A DNA stretch of 64,000 nt from RGIG2945 sp045540355 (lineage in GTDB: Bacteria > Bacillota > Clostridia > Oscillospirales > Acutalibacteraceae): assembly GCA_045540355.1 (NCBI GenBank), contig JAZQHB010000006.1, positions 36,164 to 100,163 of the forward strand, written 5' to 3'. Below are positions 1-9,187 of the stretch, piece after piece. Position numbers and translations under genes: made by a program. The notes beneath the pieces were generated by a model. It worked only from the letters and a program-made list of their open reading frames with translations. It did no database searches and was not told the origin of the DNA. Each line of letters starts with the position of its first letter. Position 1 is the first letter of the stretch.

Positions 1-678
1 ATAGAAAATAGCCAGAGAGATATAAACATCGCATTTATGAACGAGCTTTCAATAATTTTTGAAAAGCTGAACATAGATACAAAAGCAGTTTTGGAAGCAG
101 CAGGAACAAAGTGGAATTTCCTTAAGTTTACTCCGGGTCTTGTTGGCGGACATTGCATTGGTGTCGACCCTTATTATCTGACTTATAAGGCAGAAGAGGT
201 CGGTTATCATTCGCAGATTATTCTCTCGGGCAGAAGAATAAATGATGATATGGGCAGATACATTGTTGAATGTCTTGTCAAAAAAATGATTTCAGCAGAT
301 ATTGCAGTAAAAAATGCAAAGGTTGCAATTTTAGGTTTTACATTCAAAGAAAACTGTCCTGACACCAGAAATACAAAAGTTATTGATATCGTCAATGAGC
401 TTAAGGATTATTCTATAGCTCCGCAGATAGCAGACCCTGTTGCAGACAAAGAGGAAGCAAAGAGAGAATATTCAATAAGCTTCTGTGAGGCAGAAGACAT
501 TAAAAATGCTGATGCTGTTATTTTAGCGGTTGGTCACGAAGAATTAAAAGATTTGACCAAAGAACAAATCAGCAATATGTTCAATAAAGATAACAAGAAA
601 AAAGTTTTGTTTGATATAAAGGGCGTTCTGGATAAGAAAGATTATTCAGATGACGATTATATTTATTGGAGATTGTAA
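1..678 (+). CDS. UDP-sugar 6-dehydrogenase (UDP-HexNAc dehydrogenase type), 3' part
   Basis: The reading frame is open from base 1, so the gene is cut by the window edge; the residues before the first ATG (37) read IENSQRDINIAF, matching the family's conserved central helix. Members oxidise a UDP-hexose or UDP-HexNAc to the uronic acid with two NAD+. The catalytic cysteine lies in GGHCIGVDPYY (codon 154-156), followed by the C-terminal NAD/UDP-binding domain (GFTFKENCPDTRNTK). The central and C-terminal domains are present and the N-terminal Rossmann domain is missing. The next gene is a WbpP/TviC-like epimerase, the usual partner in making GalNAc-uronate (Vi-type) precursors, so the WbpO/TviB branch is favoured over UDP-glucose dehydrogenase. 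That substrate assignment is inference. Confidence 0.9.
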   Translation: MENSQRDINIAFMNELSIIFEKLNIDTKAVLEAAGTKWNFLKFTPGLVGGHCIGVDPYYLTYKAEEVGYHSQIILSGRRINDDMGRYIVECLVKKMISADIAVKNAKVAILGFTFKENCPDTRNTKVIDIVNELKDYSIAPQIADPVADKEEAKREYSISFCEAEDIKNADAVILAVGHEELKDLTKEQISNMFNKDNKKKVLFDIKGVLDKKDYSDDDYIYWRL

Positions 679-690
679 GGAGAGATATCA

Positions 691-1665
691 ATGAGCTATA
701 AGGATTTAAAATTCCACGAAAATTCAGTTTTCCTGGTTACAGGCGGTGCAGGGTTTATCGGTTCAAACCTTTGTGAAGCCATACTCTCAATGGGTTACAA
801 GGTAAGATGCCTTGATAATCTTTCAACAGGTAAACAAGCTAATGTTGATTTGTTTATTGACAATCCGAACTATACATTTATCAAAGGTGATATCACCGAC
901 CTTGAAACTTGTATGAATGCTTGTGATGGTGCTGATTATGTGCTTAATCAGGCTGCATGGGGAAGCGTGCCGAGAAGCATTGAGATGCCTTTGTATTATG
1001 AAGAAGTAAACATCAAAGGTACCTTGAATATGCTCGAGGCTGCAAGACAGAAGGGTGTAAAGAAATTTGTTTATGCTTCAAGCTCATCGGTTTACGGTGA
1101 TCATCCCGTACTTCCTAAAAAAGAAGGACAAGAAGGAAATCTTCTTTCTCCTTATGCTCTTACAAAGAGGGTTGACGAGGAATATGCAAAGCTTTATAAA
1201 AAGCTCTACGGCCTTGATACATACGGTCTCAGATACTTCAATGTGTTCGGTCGCAGACAGGATCCCAACGGTGCTTATGCTGCGGTTATTCCGAAGTTTA
1301 TAAAAATGCTTCTCAATGACGAAGTGCCGACAATCAACGGCGACGGTAAACAGTCAAGAGATTTTACATACATAGAAAATGTAATTGATGCCAACTTAAA
1401 GGCTTGTGCAGCACCTGAAGAATCAGCCGGTGATGTATATAATGTTGCATACGGCGGAAGAGAATATCTCATAGATATTTATTACACACTCACAAAATCA
1501 CTCGGTAAAGATATCGAACCCAACTTCGGTCCCGACAGAGCTGGCGATATTAAGCATTCAAATGCCGATGTCTCTAAAGCAATGGAAAAAATCAACTATG
1601 AACCGTTATACAGCTTTGCCGACGGTATCAAATTAGCGATAGAATGGTATAAAGAGAATTTGTAG
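691..1665 (+). CDS. NAD-dependent epimerase, UDP-GlcNAc 4-epimerase (WbpP/TviC-like)
   Basis: Extended short-chain dehydrogenase of 324 residues, full family length. The N-terminal NAD motif GGAGFIGSN is at about residues 18-26. The catalytic triad is visible as the serine cluster SSSSVYG and the YALTK motif. The stretch QAAWGSVPRSI resembles the WbpP/TviC signature QAALGSVPRSI, which suggests a UDP-GlcNAc/UDP-GlcNAcA 4-epimerase rather than a GalE specific for non-acetylated sugars. An AAGGAGAG site lies before the ATG. It sits 12 nt after the dehydrogenase gene, so the pair probably supplies UDP-GalNAcA or a related aminouronate to the glycosyltransferases that follow. Substrate is inference. 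Confidence 0.9.
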   Translation: MSYKDLKFHENSVFLVTGGAGFIGSNLCEAILSMGYKVRCLDNLSTGKQANVDLFIDNPNYTFIKGDITDLETCMNACDGADYVLNQAAWGSVPRSIEMPLYYEEVNIKGTLNMLEAARQKGVKKFVYASSSSVYGDHPVLPKKEGQEGNLLSPYALTKRVDEEYAKLYKKLYGLDTYGLRYFNVFGRRQDPNGAYAAVIPKFIKMLLNDEVPTINGDGKQSRDFTYIENVIDANLKACAAPEESAGDVYNVAYGGREYLIDIYYTLTKSLGKDIEPNFGPDRAGDIKHSNADVSKAMEKINYEPLYSFADGIKLAIEWYKENL

Positions 1666-1676
1666 GAGATGAAAAA

Positions 1677-2780
1677 ATGCCTATAAGAATTTTACAGGTA
1701 GTCACAACAATGGATATGGGTGGAATTGAAAGTCTGCTTATGAATCTCTACCGTAACATAGACAGAGAGAAAGTTCAGTTCGATTTTTTAGCTCATAGAG
1801 ATTTTGAATTCTATTATGAAAAAGAAATAGAAGAATTAGGCGGAAAAATTTACAGAATGATGCCTATAACTCCAACAAAAATACCGCAATACAACAAGTC
1901 TCTCAGACAATTCTTCAAAGAACATCCTGAATATAAAGTTGTGCATTCGCATCTTAATGCATGGAGCTATATGGTTTTGAAGAGTGCTAAAAAATGTGGT
2001 GTACCTGTAAGAATTGCACATTCCCACACAACAAATCTCAGAAGCAGAAAAAATAAAATCAGAGTAATGTTTATTGATTATTGCCGTAAACATATTTCAA
2101 AACAAACAACCCATAGATTTGCTTGCAGTAAGGGTGCGGGAGAGTGGCTTTACGGAAAAGATCATTTTAAAGTTTTTCAAAATGCAATTGATGCTGATCG
2201 CTTCATCTTTGATGAATTGATAAGAAAGGAAGTCCGTCAGGAATTAGGACTGAAAGATGAAATATTGCTTGGTCATATCGGTCGAATGGATGGTCCTAAG
2301 AATCAGATTTTCTTATTACAAGTCTTGAAAGAGCTTTGCAAAAAACAACCTGATGCAAAGCTTCTGTTAATCGGTGACGGAGAATTAAGGGGAGAACTTG
2401 AAAGAGAAGCTGAAAACCTTGGTTTGAAAGAAAATGTGATTTTTACGGGAGCAAGGTTAGATACAGAAAGACTGTTACAGGCAGCTGATGTGTTTTGTTT
2501 TCCTTCAAAGTTTGAGGGTTTGCCAGTAACTATGGTAGAAGCACAGGCGGCAGGTCTTCCGTGTCTGATGTCAGATACAGTTACTGATGAAATTATAGTA
2601 ACTGATTTGGTGAAAACCTTACCTATAAACAATCCTGAGCAATGGGCACAGAAAATCTTGAATACAGATTTTTCAAAAGAAAGAAGAAACACAAAAGAAG
2701 AAATTGTTAAATCCGGGTTTGATATAAAAGACACAATAAGACGATTAGAGGAGTTTTATTTAAATGAATACTCAAAATAG
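1677..2780 (+). CDS. Glycosyltransferase family 4 (GT-B fold, EpsF-like)
   Basis: A 367-residue protein with the GT4 layout. It begins ILQVVTTMDMGGIESLLMNL, a donor/acceptor-loop motif shared by EpsF-type transferases. The C-terminal nucleotide-binding half has LLIGDGELRGELE and the E-x7-E type motif FPSKFEGLPVTMVEAQAAG at about residues 275-295. Members transfer a sugar from a nucleotide donor with retention to a lipid-linked acceptor on the cytoplasmic face. Its closest relative in the window is the GT4 at 6045, which has the same N-terminal motif. The end overlaps the next gene by 17 nt, so the two are translationally coupled. Donor and acceptor sugars cannot be read from sequence. Confidence 0.92.
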   Translation: MPIRILQVVTTMDMGGIESLLMNLYRNIDREKVQFDFLAHRDFEFYYEKEIEELGGKIYRMMPITPTKIPQYNKSLRQFFKEHPEYKVVHSHLNAWSYMVLKSAKKCGVPVRIAHSHTTNLRSRKNKIRVMFIDYCRKHISKQTTHRFACSKGAGEWLYGKDHFKVFQNAIDADRFIFDELIRKEVRQELGLKDEILLGHIGRMDGPKNQIFLLQVLKELCKKQPDAKLLLIGDGELRGELEREAENLGLKENVIFTGARLDTERLLQAADVFCFPSKFEGLPVTMVEAQAAGLPCLMSDTVTDEIIVTDLVKTLPINNPEQWAQKILNTDFSKERRNTKEEIVKSGFDIKDTIRRLEEFYLNEYSK

Positions 2781-3657
2781 TCCTATTTTAACTGTATTTA
2801 CACCTACATATAACCGAATTAAAACTTTGCCGAGAGTATATGAAAGTTTGTTGAAACAAAGCAATAAAGATTTTATATGGCTCATAATTGACGACGGCTC
2901 ATCTGACAATACCGGTAAGCTTGTCGAAGAATGGCAGAAAAAAGATAACGGTTTTGAGATACAGTATATATACAAAAAAAACGGCGGTATGCATTCAGCA
3001 CATAATACCGCTTATGACAATATAAAAACAGAGCTCAACACTTGTATTGACTCTGATGATGCAATAGGTGAGGAAGCTGTTGAAAAAATTATCAGGTTCT
3101 GGAAAGAGCACGGCTCGGATAAATATGCGGGAATAATCGGACTTGATGCTGATATGAATAACAAAGTTATCGGTAAAGGTTTTTCTGATGGATTGAAGGT
3201 TACAACCGTAACTGATTACTATGCCAACGGTGGAAAAGGTGACAAAAAAATGGTTTATCGAACCGAAGTTATTAACCAATATCCTCGCTATCCTGAATTT
3301 GAGGGCGAAAAATTTGTTCCGTTAGGTATTCTCTATGCAATGTGCGATCAGGATTATGAGCTCTTGGTTTTAGACGAGGTTTTAGTTAATGTTGAATATC
3401 AGGAAGACGGTTCAACCAAGAATATGTATTCTCAGTACAGAAGAAACCCGAGGGGTTTCAGATATGGAAGAATATATGCAATGGAGCATACGAAATCCCT
3501 GAAGAGACTTTTTATTGTTTGTATGCATTATGTATCAGGCAGTCTTTTTATCAAGGATTGGAAGTTTTTGAAACACTCGACAAAAAAACTTATGACTTTT
3601 ATTGCAATTCCGTTTGGAGTTGCGTTAAATTTATTTATCAGATATAAAACAAGATAG
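2764..3657 (+). CDS. Glycosyltransferase family 2 (GT-A fold)
   Basis: A 297-residue GT2 protein with the N-terminal nucleotide-sugar fold (LTVFTPTYNR, then LIIDDGSSDNT near residues 37-50) and a DXD-type metal site in TCIDSDDAI at about residue 98. The acceptor part contains DQDYELLVLDE, and the C-terminus is basic and hydrophobic, as in membrane-associated transferases. Members invert the anomeric centre while adding one sugar to a lipid-linked oligosaccharide. The ATG has a GAGGAG site inside the end of the preceding gene. It sits between a GT4 and the EpsG-like polymerase in the polysaccharide operon. Sugar specificity is unknown. Confidence 0.9.
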   Translation: MNTQNSPILTVFTPTYNRIKTLPRVYESLLKQSNKDFIWLIIDDGSSDNTGKLVEEWQKKDNGFEIQYIYKKNGGMHSAHNTAYDNIKTELNTCIDSDDAIGEEAVEKIIRFWKEHGSDKYAGIIGLDADMNNKVIGKGFSDGLKVTTVTDYYANGGKGDKKMVYRTEVINQYPRYPEFEGEKFVPLGILYAMCDQDYELLVLDEVLVNVEYQEDGSTKNMYSQYRRNPRGFRYGRIYAMEHTKSLKRLFIVCMHYVSGSLFIKDWKFLKHSTKKLMTFIAIPFGVALNLFIRYKTR

Positions 3658-3673
3658 TTTTCGGAGATTTTAA

Positions 3674-4798
3674 ATGGTAATTTATTGGAGCATTTTTGCT
3701 GTATCATTATTTGCATTTCTGTTTGATTCAGGAAGCCCCCGAACAATTAAATTAGGTAATGACAGAACTGAGCGTCGATCTCAGTTTATATGGCCTTTTA
3801 TTACGCTGGCTTTGATAGCGTTCTTTTCCGGTGCGAGATCTTATATGGCTGACACTTATGCATATCAGCAGTCGTATATAAACGCTCCGTCAGAATTTTC
3901 TGAAATACCTGATTATATGTCAAATGTTGAAGCCGATAGGCTTTTTTCACTGGCAATGCTTTTAATTAAATGCACATTCCCAAATGCTAACTACACACTG
4001 TGGTTTATGGTGGTTGCTATTGTCTCTATGGTGTGCTTTTTCAGTTGTGTGTATAAGCATGCGGAAAATGCTTCGTTTGTTGTTTTCTTGTTTGTTGTAT
4101 CGGCAAACTTTGTTTGGATGTTTAACGGAATCAGACAGTTTTTGGCAGTGTGTATTCTCCTGACGGGAACAAGCTTCTTAATTGAAAAGAAATGGGTTAA
4201 ATATTTCCTTTTAGTATTTCTTGCGTTTAATATCCACGACTCATCGCTTTTGATGATACCATTCTATTTCGTTTTTCAATTAAAGCCTTGGAGTAAAAAA
4301 ATATGGATTTTCCTTGTCGGAGCATTAGCTGTTATCGCTTTCTCAGAACCGTTTATGAATGCTTTGGGATTTATGCTTGAAGATACTTCTCTTTCTGAGT
4401 CGGTAGAGTTTGCAATAGAAGACACGGGTGGCTCAAATATTATCAGATTCTTTGTTGCGGCAGTTCCCACGGCAATTGCATTTATGAAACGAAAAGAGAT
4501 TGAAGAGAAAACGACACCATTGATTGATATCTGCATAAATATGTCATTGATAACGGCACTTTCATATCTTTTAGCAACTTTTACAAGTGGTATTATTATG
4601 GGTCGTATTCCTCTGTTTTTTGAAATATATAGCTTTATTTTACTCGATTGGCTATTGAGAAATGCGTTCAAAGATGAACAGAAGTTCTTGATGCAGACAT
4701 TATGTATCTTGTTCTATACTGCCTATTTTTATTACCAAATGGTCATTACCTATGACGGATTGGGATACAGCAGTCAGTGGTTAGATTTGTATCTGTAA
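3674..4798 (+). CDS. EpsG-family polysaccharide polymerase (membrane protein)
   Basis: A 374-residue, strongly hydrophobic protein with about ten predicted membrane segments starting at the N-terminus. It carries the EpsG-family signature region FNGIRQFLAVCILL followed by a conserved histidine in NIHDSSLLMIPF, seen around residues 155-200. EpsG/Wzy-type proteins polymerise repeat units on the outer face of the membrane after flipping. A GGAG site precedes the ATG. With the Wzx-type flippase at 10352 this makes the locus Wzx/Wzy-dependent in logic. It is the only polymerase candidate seen in the locus. Confidence 0.85.
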   Translation: MVIYWSIFAVSLFAFLFDSGSPRTIKLGNDRTERRSQFIWPFITLALIAFFSGARSYMADTYAYQQSYINAPSEFSEIPDYMSNVEADRLFSLAMLLIKCTFPNANYTLWFMVVAIVSMVCFFSCVYKHAENASFVVFLFVVSANFVWMFNGIRQFLAVCILLTGTSFLIEKKWVKYFLLVFLAFNIHDSSLLMIPFYFVFQLKPWSKKIWIFLVGALAVIAFSEPFMNALGFMLEDTSLSESVEFAIEDTGGSNIIRFFVAAVPTAIAFMKRKEIEEKTTPLIDICINMSLITALSYLLATFTSGIIMGRIPLFFEIYSFILLDWLLRNAFKDEQKFLMQTLCILFYTAYFYYQMVITYDGLGYSSQWLDLYL

Positions 4799-4849
4799 CA
4801 GATATTTGACAAAGTTTTAGGATATCAAGTGAATTTATAGGTGGTTGAA

Positions 4850-6040
4850 ATGAAATCAATTATAATCGTATCTCACGCGTTGGAAATCGGCGGTGCGGAG
4901 AGAAGCTTAATCGGTTTACTGAACAGTATTGATTATTCTGAATATGAAGTTGATTTGTTTCTTCTTCGTCACGAAGGCGAATTTATGCCGATGATTCCGA
5001 AGCAGGTTAATTTGCTGCCATCAAAAAAGCAGTATTCTTTCCTTGCAAAACCTATCGTTAGTGTTATAAAGCAAGGTGGTTTGTCGGTTGCCTTCGGAAG
5101 ATTTGTCGGAAAATACAAGGCAAAGTCTTATATCAAAAAGCATAATTTACCCCGTAATCCGGGTGTTGAATTGGAGTACAGTCATAAATATACTGCAAGG
5201 TATATGCCAAAGATAAGCAACAAAAAGTATGATATAGCATTGAGCTTTTTAACGCCTCATTATTTTGCAAAAGGAAAAACTGATGCAAAGTTGAAAATGG
5301 CATGGATACACACGGATTATACAAAGCTTTCAATTGATGTTGATTCTGAACTGAAAATGTGGAATGCATACGATAAAATAGTTGCAGTGTCGGATAAATG
5401 CAAAGAGAATTTTATAAAAGTTTTTCCCACACTCAAAGAAAAAGTAATTGTTATAGAAAATATTTTGTCTCAGGATTTTGTAAGAGAACAGGCAGCAATG
5501 GAAGATGTTTCTTCCGAGATACCCGAAAACAAAGACGGAATAAATGTTCTTTCTGTCGGACGATTTGAAATAGCAAAGAATTTTACCGAGCTGCCTGAAA
5601 TCATCAGCAAGCTTGATTTGCCCGTCAAGTGGTATCTTATAGGATATGGTGGGCAGGAAGAAATAATCAGAGACAAAATCAAAGAATATAATGTTGAAGA
5701 TAAACTGATAGTTCTTGGCAAAAAGACAAATCCTTACCCATACATGAAAGCGTGTGATGTCTACGCACAGCTGTCGCTGTATGAGGGCAAGGCTGTCACC
5801 GTAAGAGAGGCACAGATGATTTATCGCCCGGTTGTGATAACGGACTATCCGACCGCAAGAAGTCAGATAAAAGACGGTGTTGACGGGAAGATAATACCTT
5901 TGAAAATTGATGCTTGCATAGAGGAATTGAGAAAATTTCTTCTTGATAAAGAACAACAAAAAAAGCTTTCTGATAACTGCAAAGAAATGAACTTCGGCAA
6001 TGAAGATGAAGTCGAGAAAATCTATGATTTGATACGGTGA
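4850..6040 (+). CDS. Glycosyltransferase family 4 (GT-B fold)
   Basis: The ATG at 4850 is chosen because AGGTGG lies 5-6 nt before it; an upstream in-frame GTG at 4841 overlaps that site. The protein has 396 residues. The N-terminus reads IIIVSHALEIGGAERSLIGL, the GT4 acceptor-side glycine loop. The C-terminal half has VLSVGRFEIAKNF and a modified E-x7-E motif, SLYEGKAVTVREAQ, near residue 320; the canonical proline-rich 'FPS' lead is replaced by AQLS. A retaining sugar transferase of the polysaccharide operon is the likely role. The 51-nt gap before it is the largest in the locus, yet no terminator is visible there. Confidence 0.9.
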   Translation: MKSIIIVSHALEIGGAERSLIGLLNSIDYSEYEVDLFLLRHEGEFMPMIPKQVNLLPSKKQYSFLAKPIVSVIKQGGLSVAFGRFVGKYKAKSYIKKHNLPRNPGVELEYSHKYTARYMPKISNKKYDIALSFLTPHYFAKGKTDAKLKMAWIHTDYTKLSIDVDSELKMWNAYDKIVAVSDKCKENFIKVFPTLKEKVIVIENILSQDFVREQAAMEDVSSEIPENKDGINVLSVGRFEIAKNFTELPEIISKLDLPVKWYLIGYGGQEEIIRDKIKEYNVEDKLIVLGKKTNPYPYMKACDVYAQLSLYEGKAVTVREAQMIYRPVVITDYPTARSQIKDGVDGKIIPLKIDACIEELRKFLLDKEQQKKLSDNCKEMNFGNEDEVEKIYDLIR

Positions 6041-6044
6041 AAAT

Positions 6045-7169
6045 ATGAAAAGAGTATTGCAGATTTTCGGCACTATGAATTGCGGCGGTGCCGAAACAAT
6101 GCTGATGAATATATACAGAAATATTGACAGAACCAAAATACAGTTTGACTTTTTGGTGCATTGTGATGACATAAACAATCCGCCGAAGGGGTATTATGAT
6201 GATGAAATAAAAGAACTCGGCGGCAGAATTTTTTATATCGGTTCGCAGGGCTCTTTAGGCATTTTAAAATACATTTCTGAACTTAAAAATTTTTTGAAGA
6301 AAAACAAATATGATACAATTCATTCACACATGGATTGGCTTGGCGGTACCATAGTGTTTGCGGAATTTTTGTCCGGAGTAAAAAGAAGAATTGTCCATTC
6401 ACATACAGCCAAAATGTCAATGTCAGGGCTTGTCGGCAAGGTGTTTTTGCTGTTGCAGAAAACACTTGTCAAGTTGTTTGCAACCGACAGATGGGCGTGC
6501 TCGGTTGATGCGGCAAAATTTTTATACGGTAACTCAAAATCTGAGGTTATTACCAACGCAATTGCACTTGATAAATTTATTTCACCGGACGAAGATCGGG
6601 TGAAGGAAGAAAAAAAGAAATATAAATCAAGTGATAACACAATTATCATTGGTCATGCGGGTACTTTCTCGGCAGTTAAGAATCAGCTGTTTTTAGTTGA
6701 AGTAGCAAGAGTTCTTAATGATAAATCGGTTGATTTTAAAATGGTTTTAACAGGTAAAAATGATACCGATTACGCTGAAAAAGTTTTCGATAAAATTGAA
6801 GAATATGGCTTGTCTGATAAAGTTCTTTGCCCGGGTCTGAGGTCAGATATACATAATTTTATGAATGTGATAGATGTATTTTGCTTTCCATCTGAATATG
6901 AGGGATTGGGAATGGTTGCGCTCGAAGCACAGTCTGCAGGTGTTCCGTGCATAGCATCTGATAATGTGCCTGAGGCGATAGATGTAGGTGTTGTTCCTGT
7001 AGTATTTCTTAAAACGGACAGTACAGCATCATGGGCAGAAAAAATATTGGAATTTGCCGACAAAAAATCAAATGATAAAGAAACTATTAAGAAAATAGTA
7101 ACAGAAGCGGGATATGACATCATCGACAGTGCAAAAAGAGTAGAGATGCTTTATTTGCGAGGTAAATAA
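6045..7169 (+). CDS. Glycosyltransferase family 4 (GT-B fold, EpsF-like)
   Basis: A 374-residue GT4 with the N-terminal motif LQIFGTMNCGGAETMLMNIY, the same layout as the transferase at 1677. The C-terminal donor site shows IIGHAGTFSAVKNQ and the E-x7-E motif FPSEYEGLGMVALEAQSAG around residue 285. It begins 4 nt after the previous stop. The similarity to the 1677 gene (MLMNIYRNIDR/LLMNLYRNIDR in both) suggests an old duplication within the locus, with the two copies perhaps adding the same or related sugars. Product and linkage cannot be assigned. Confidence 0.92.
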   Translation: MKRVLQIFGTMNCGGAETMLMNIYRNIDRTKIQFDFLVHCDDINNPPKGYYDDEIKELGGRIFYIGSQGSLGILKYISELKNFLKKNKYDTIHSHMDWLGGTIVFAEFLSGVKRRIVHSHTAKMSMSGLVGKVFLLLQKTLVKLFATDRWACSVDAAKFLYGNSKSEVITNAIALDKFISPDEDRVKEEKKKYKSSDNTIIIGHAGTFSAVKNQLFLVEVARVLNDKSVDFKMVLTGKNDTDYAEKVFDKIEEYGLSDKVLCPGLRSDIHNFMNVIDVFCFPSEYEGLGMVALEAQSAGVPCIASDNVPEAIDVGVVPVVFLKTDSTASWAEKILEFADKKSNDKETIKKIVTEAGYDIIDSAKRVEMLYLRGK

Positions 7170-7206
7170 TATATCTTTTAAATTAAGGGAATTGGATGGA
7201 AAAAGA

Positions 7207-8205
7207 GTGAAAATAAGCGTTATTGTGCCTGTTTATAATAAAGAGGGATATCTCAATGACTTGTTATCGGATTTGTCTGCTCAGACATTTACCGATTACG
7301 AGTGTATTCTTGTTGACGACGGCTCAAGCGATAAGTCGGGTGAGATATGCGACAGAACAGCTGACTCAGATTCGCGATTTAAAGTATTTCACATCAAAAA
7401 CGGCGGAGTTTCCAATGCAAGAAACTTTGGTATAGATAAAGCACAAGGTGAATATATAACTTTCGTTGATTCCGATGACAGATTGTACCCTGAATATCTT
7501 GAAAATTTATTTCGCTTAATTACAGAAAATGATGTTGATTTTGTCATAAGTGGCTTGGAAAACTTCTGGATAGGACTTGACAAGAAAACATACACCAAGG
7601 CTCCGTATTCAGGTAAAAAGAAAAAAAGTGAAATACTTTCGACTTTCGGCGAGGTGCAGAAAGAAACCGGTGTGTTTGGTTTTTGTGTAGCTAAAATTTT
7701 CCGTAAAGACTTAATTGAAGGTATCAGATTTGATTCTAACCTAAAGCTTGCGGAAGACCTTGATTTTTACCTTAAAATATATAGAAAAATCGATAATATC
7801 TATTTTGACGATAAGTGTTATTACAGATATCTGCAATTGGCGGATAATTCGTCACAGGTTGTCGTTGATGACAGAATTGATTATTTTATGCAACTTGTAA
7901 TCAGATTGAGAATCAGAGATTTTCTTATATCTGAAAACGCTTATGAAAATGACAATAAAGCAATCATTGATGAAATAATAAATAATTATGTCTTTTTTGT
8001 TCTTTTTCATAGTCCGATTGGACAAATTAAAGAAAAATTTGAGGATATGAAAAAGATTGTTAATAATGATTTGATAAGTTTGTATAATAAGTCATTTTTC
8101 AAAAAAATGATATTGTTTTTATACAGAAACAATCAGCCTGCACTGATAAAACTGATATTGTCTATACGCAGAGGTCTTAGAAATATAGTCCGTAAAATTA
8201 AATAG
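7207..8205 (+). CDS. Glycosyltransferase family 2 (GT-A fold)
   Basis: The GTG at 7207 gives the standard GT2 beginning MKISVIVPVYNK and has GGATGG about 7 nt upstream. A TTG at 7192 would add five residues but sits directly on an AAGGGA. The protein has 332 residues, with ILVDDGSSDKS near residue 36-46, the DXD-like FVDSDDRL near residue 88-95, and NFGIDKAQGEYI between them. The C-terminal third is lysine-rich and hydrophobic. It is one of two adjacent GT2 genes in the locus. Inverting sugar transfer to a lipid carrier is the expected activity; specificity is unknown. Confidence 0.88.
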   Translation: MKISVIVPVYNKEGYLNDLLSDLSAQTFTDYECILVDDGSSDKSGEICDRTADSDSRFKVFHIKNGGVSNARNFGIDKAQGEYITFVDSDDRLYPEYLENLFRLITENDVDFVISGLENFWIGLDKKTYTKAPYSGKKKKSEILSTFGEVQKETGVFGFCVAKIFRKDLIEGIRFDSNLKLAEDLDFYLKIYRKIDNIYFDDKCYYRYLQLADNSSQVVVDDRIDYFMQLVIRLRIRDFLISENAYENDNKAIIDEIINNYVFFVLFHSPIGQIKEKFEDMKKIVNNDLISLYNKSFFKKMILFLYRNNQPALIKLILSIRRGLRNIVRKIK

Positions 8206-8238
8206 AAGTGTGATTATTACATACAAGGAGCTCGGTTT

Positions 8239-9183
8239 ATGATTTCAATAATTATTCCGATATATAATGCTGAAAAAGAATTAGAAAGAATGTTAAAAAG
8301 TGTGCAGAATCAATCATTTACCTATTATGAAGTAATTATGATTGATGATGGAAGCCGTGATAATTCTGCAGAAATCTGTAAAAAATTCTCACAAAATGAT
8401 AATCGCTTCAAGTATTTTTATCAGGAAAACAAAGGTGTATCGATCGCAAGAAATAACGGTCTTAAAAATGCAAAAGGCGATTACATTACATTTCTTGACG
8501 CAGATGATGTGATAGATTCGGATTATCTTAAAGTATTAGCAGGTGAGGACGCAGATATAGTAGTCTGTGATGTTGCGGTTGAAGTTGACGGGAAAGAAAA
8601 AAGACATTTCGTCGATGAAGAATTAACCTTGACCAAAGATGAAGCACTTGACCTTTTGTTGAAACGCGAGGTTATCAATTCAGGACCTTGTGCTAAATTG
8701 TTCAAAAAAGATATTATAGGCAAGATTGAATTTCCCGTGATGAAAACATACGAGGACATACTCTTTTGCTTAGATGTGTTTTCAAAGGCGTCTACGGTAA
8801 AAGTTACCCCCAAGACGAGATACCACTACATTGAAAATTCTCAAGGCGCAATGAGCAGTATGCTGAAAGCTCCGTCAACCGATATTGTCGCAGCATCCGA
8901 AAAGCTGTTGTCTTTTATTAAATCAACTGAAAACGTAAGAGCCCCCGGATGTTTTTATGTAACGATGTCACACGTATTTCAGTATGTTTTGTCAATGGTA
9001 TCGGGTGAATGTGAGTTTAACAGGGATTTTATAAAAAAATCAAAAGGCTTATTCAAGAAATATTTTTCATACATTCTGAAATGCAGTGCTGTGCCCGATA
9101 AAGAAAAAATAGTCTTTGTTTGTTATTCTTTCGGATTGGTATATGCAGACGGAAAATGGGTCAATGTAAATAAAATGAGGTAA
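8239..9183 (+). CDS. Glycosyltransferase family 2 (GT-A fold)
   Basis: A 314-residue GT2. The nucleotide-binding part has ISIIIPIYNAEKE and VIMIDDGSRDNSAEI, with the DXD-like site FLDADDVIDSDY near residue 78-90. A GGAG site lies before the ATG. The 33-nt spacer from the preceding GT2 has no terminator. It resembles its neighbour at 7207 in the catalytic half but differs in the acceptor half, so it probably acts at a different step. Nearby genes (pyruvyl transferase, flippase) place it in repeat-unit assembly. Confidence 0.9.
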   Translation: MISIIIPIYNAEKELERMLKSVQNQSFTYYEVIMIDDGSRDNSAEICKKFSQNDNRFKYFYQENKGVSIARNNGLKNAKGDYITFLDADDVIDSDYLKVLAGEDADIVVCDVAVEVDGKEKRHFVDEELTLTKDEALDLLLKREVINSGPCAKLFKKDIIGKIEFPVMKTYEDILFCLDVFSKASTVKVTPKTRYHYIENSQGAMSSMLKAPSTDIVAASEKLLSFIKSTENVRAPGCFYVTMSHVFQYVLSMVSGECEFNRDFIKKSKGLFKKYFSYILKCSAVPDKEKIVFVCYSFGLVYADGKWVNVNKMR

Positions 9184-9187
9184 GAAG

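Noticed and set aside
5330..6178. A 282-residue minus-strand frame
   Set aside because: It lies entirely opposite two real glycosyltransferase genes, is rich in Phe/Ile/Cys, and has no ribosome binding site.
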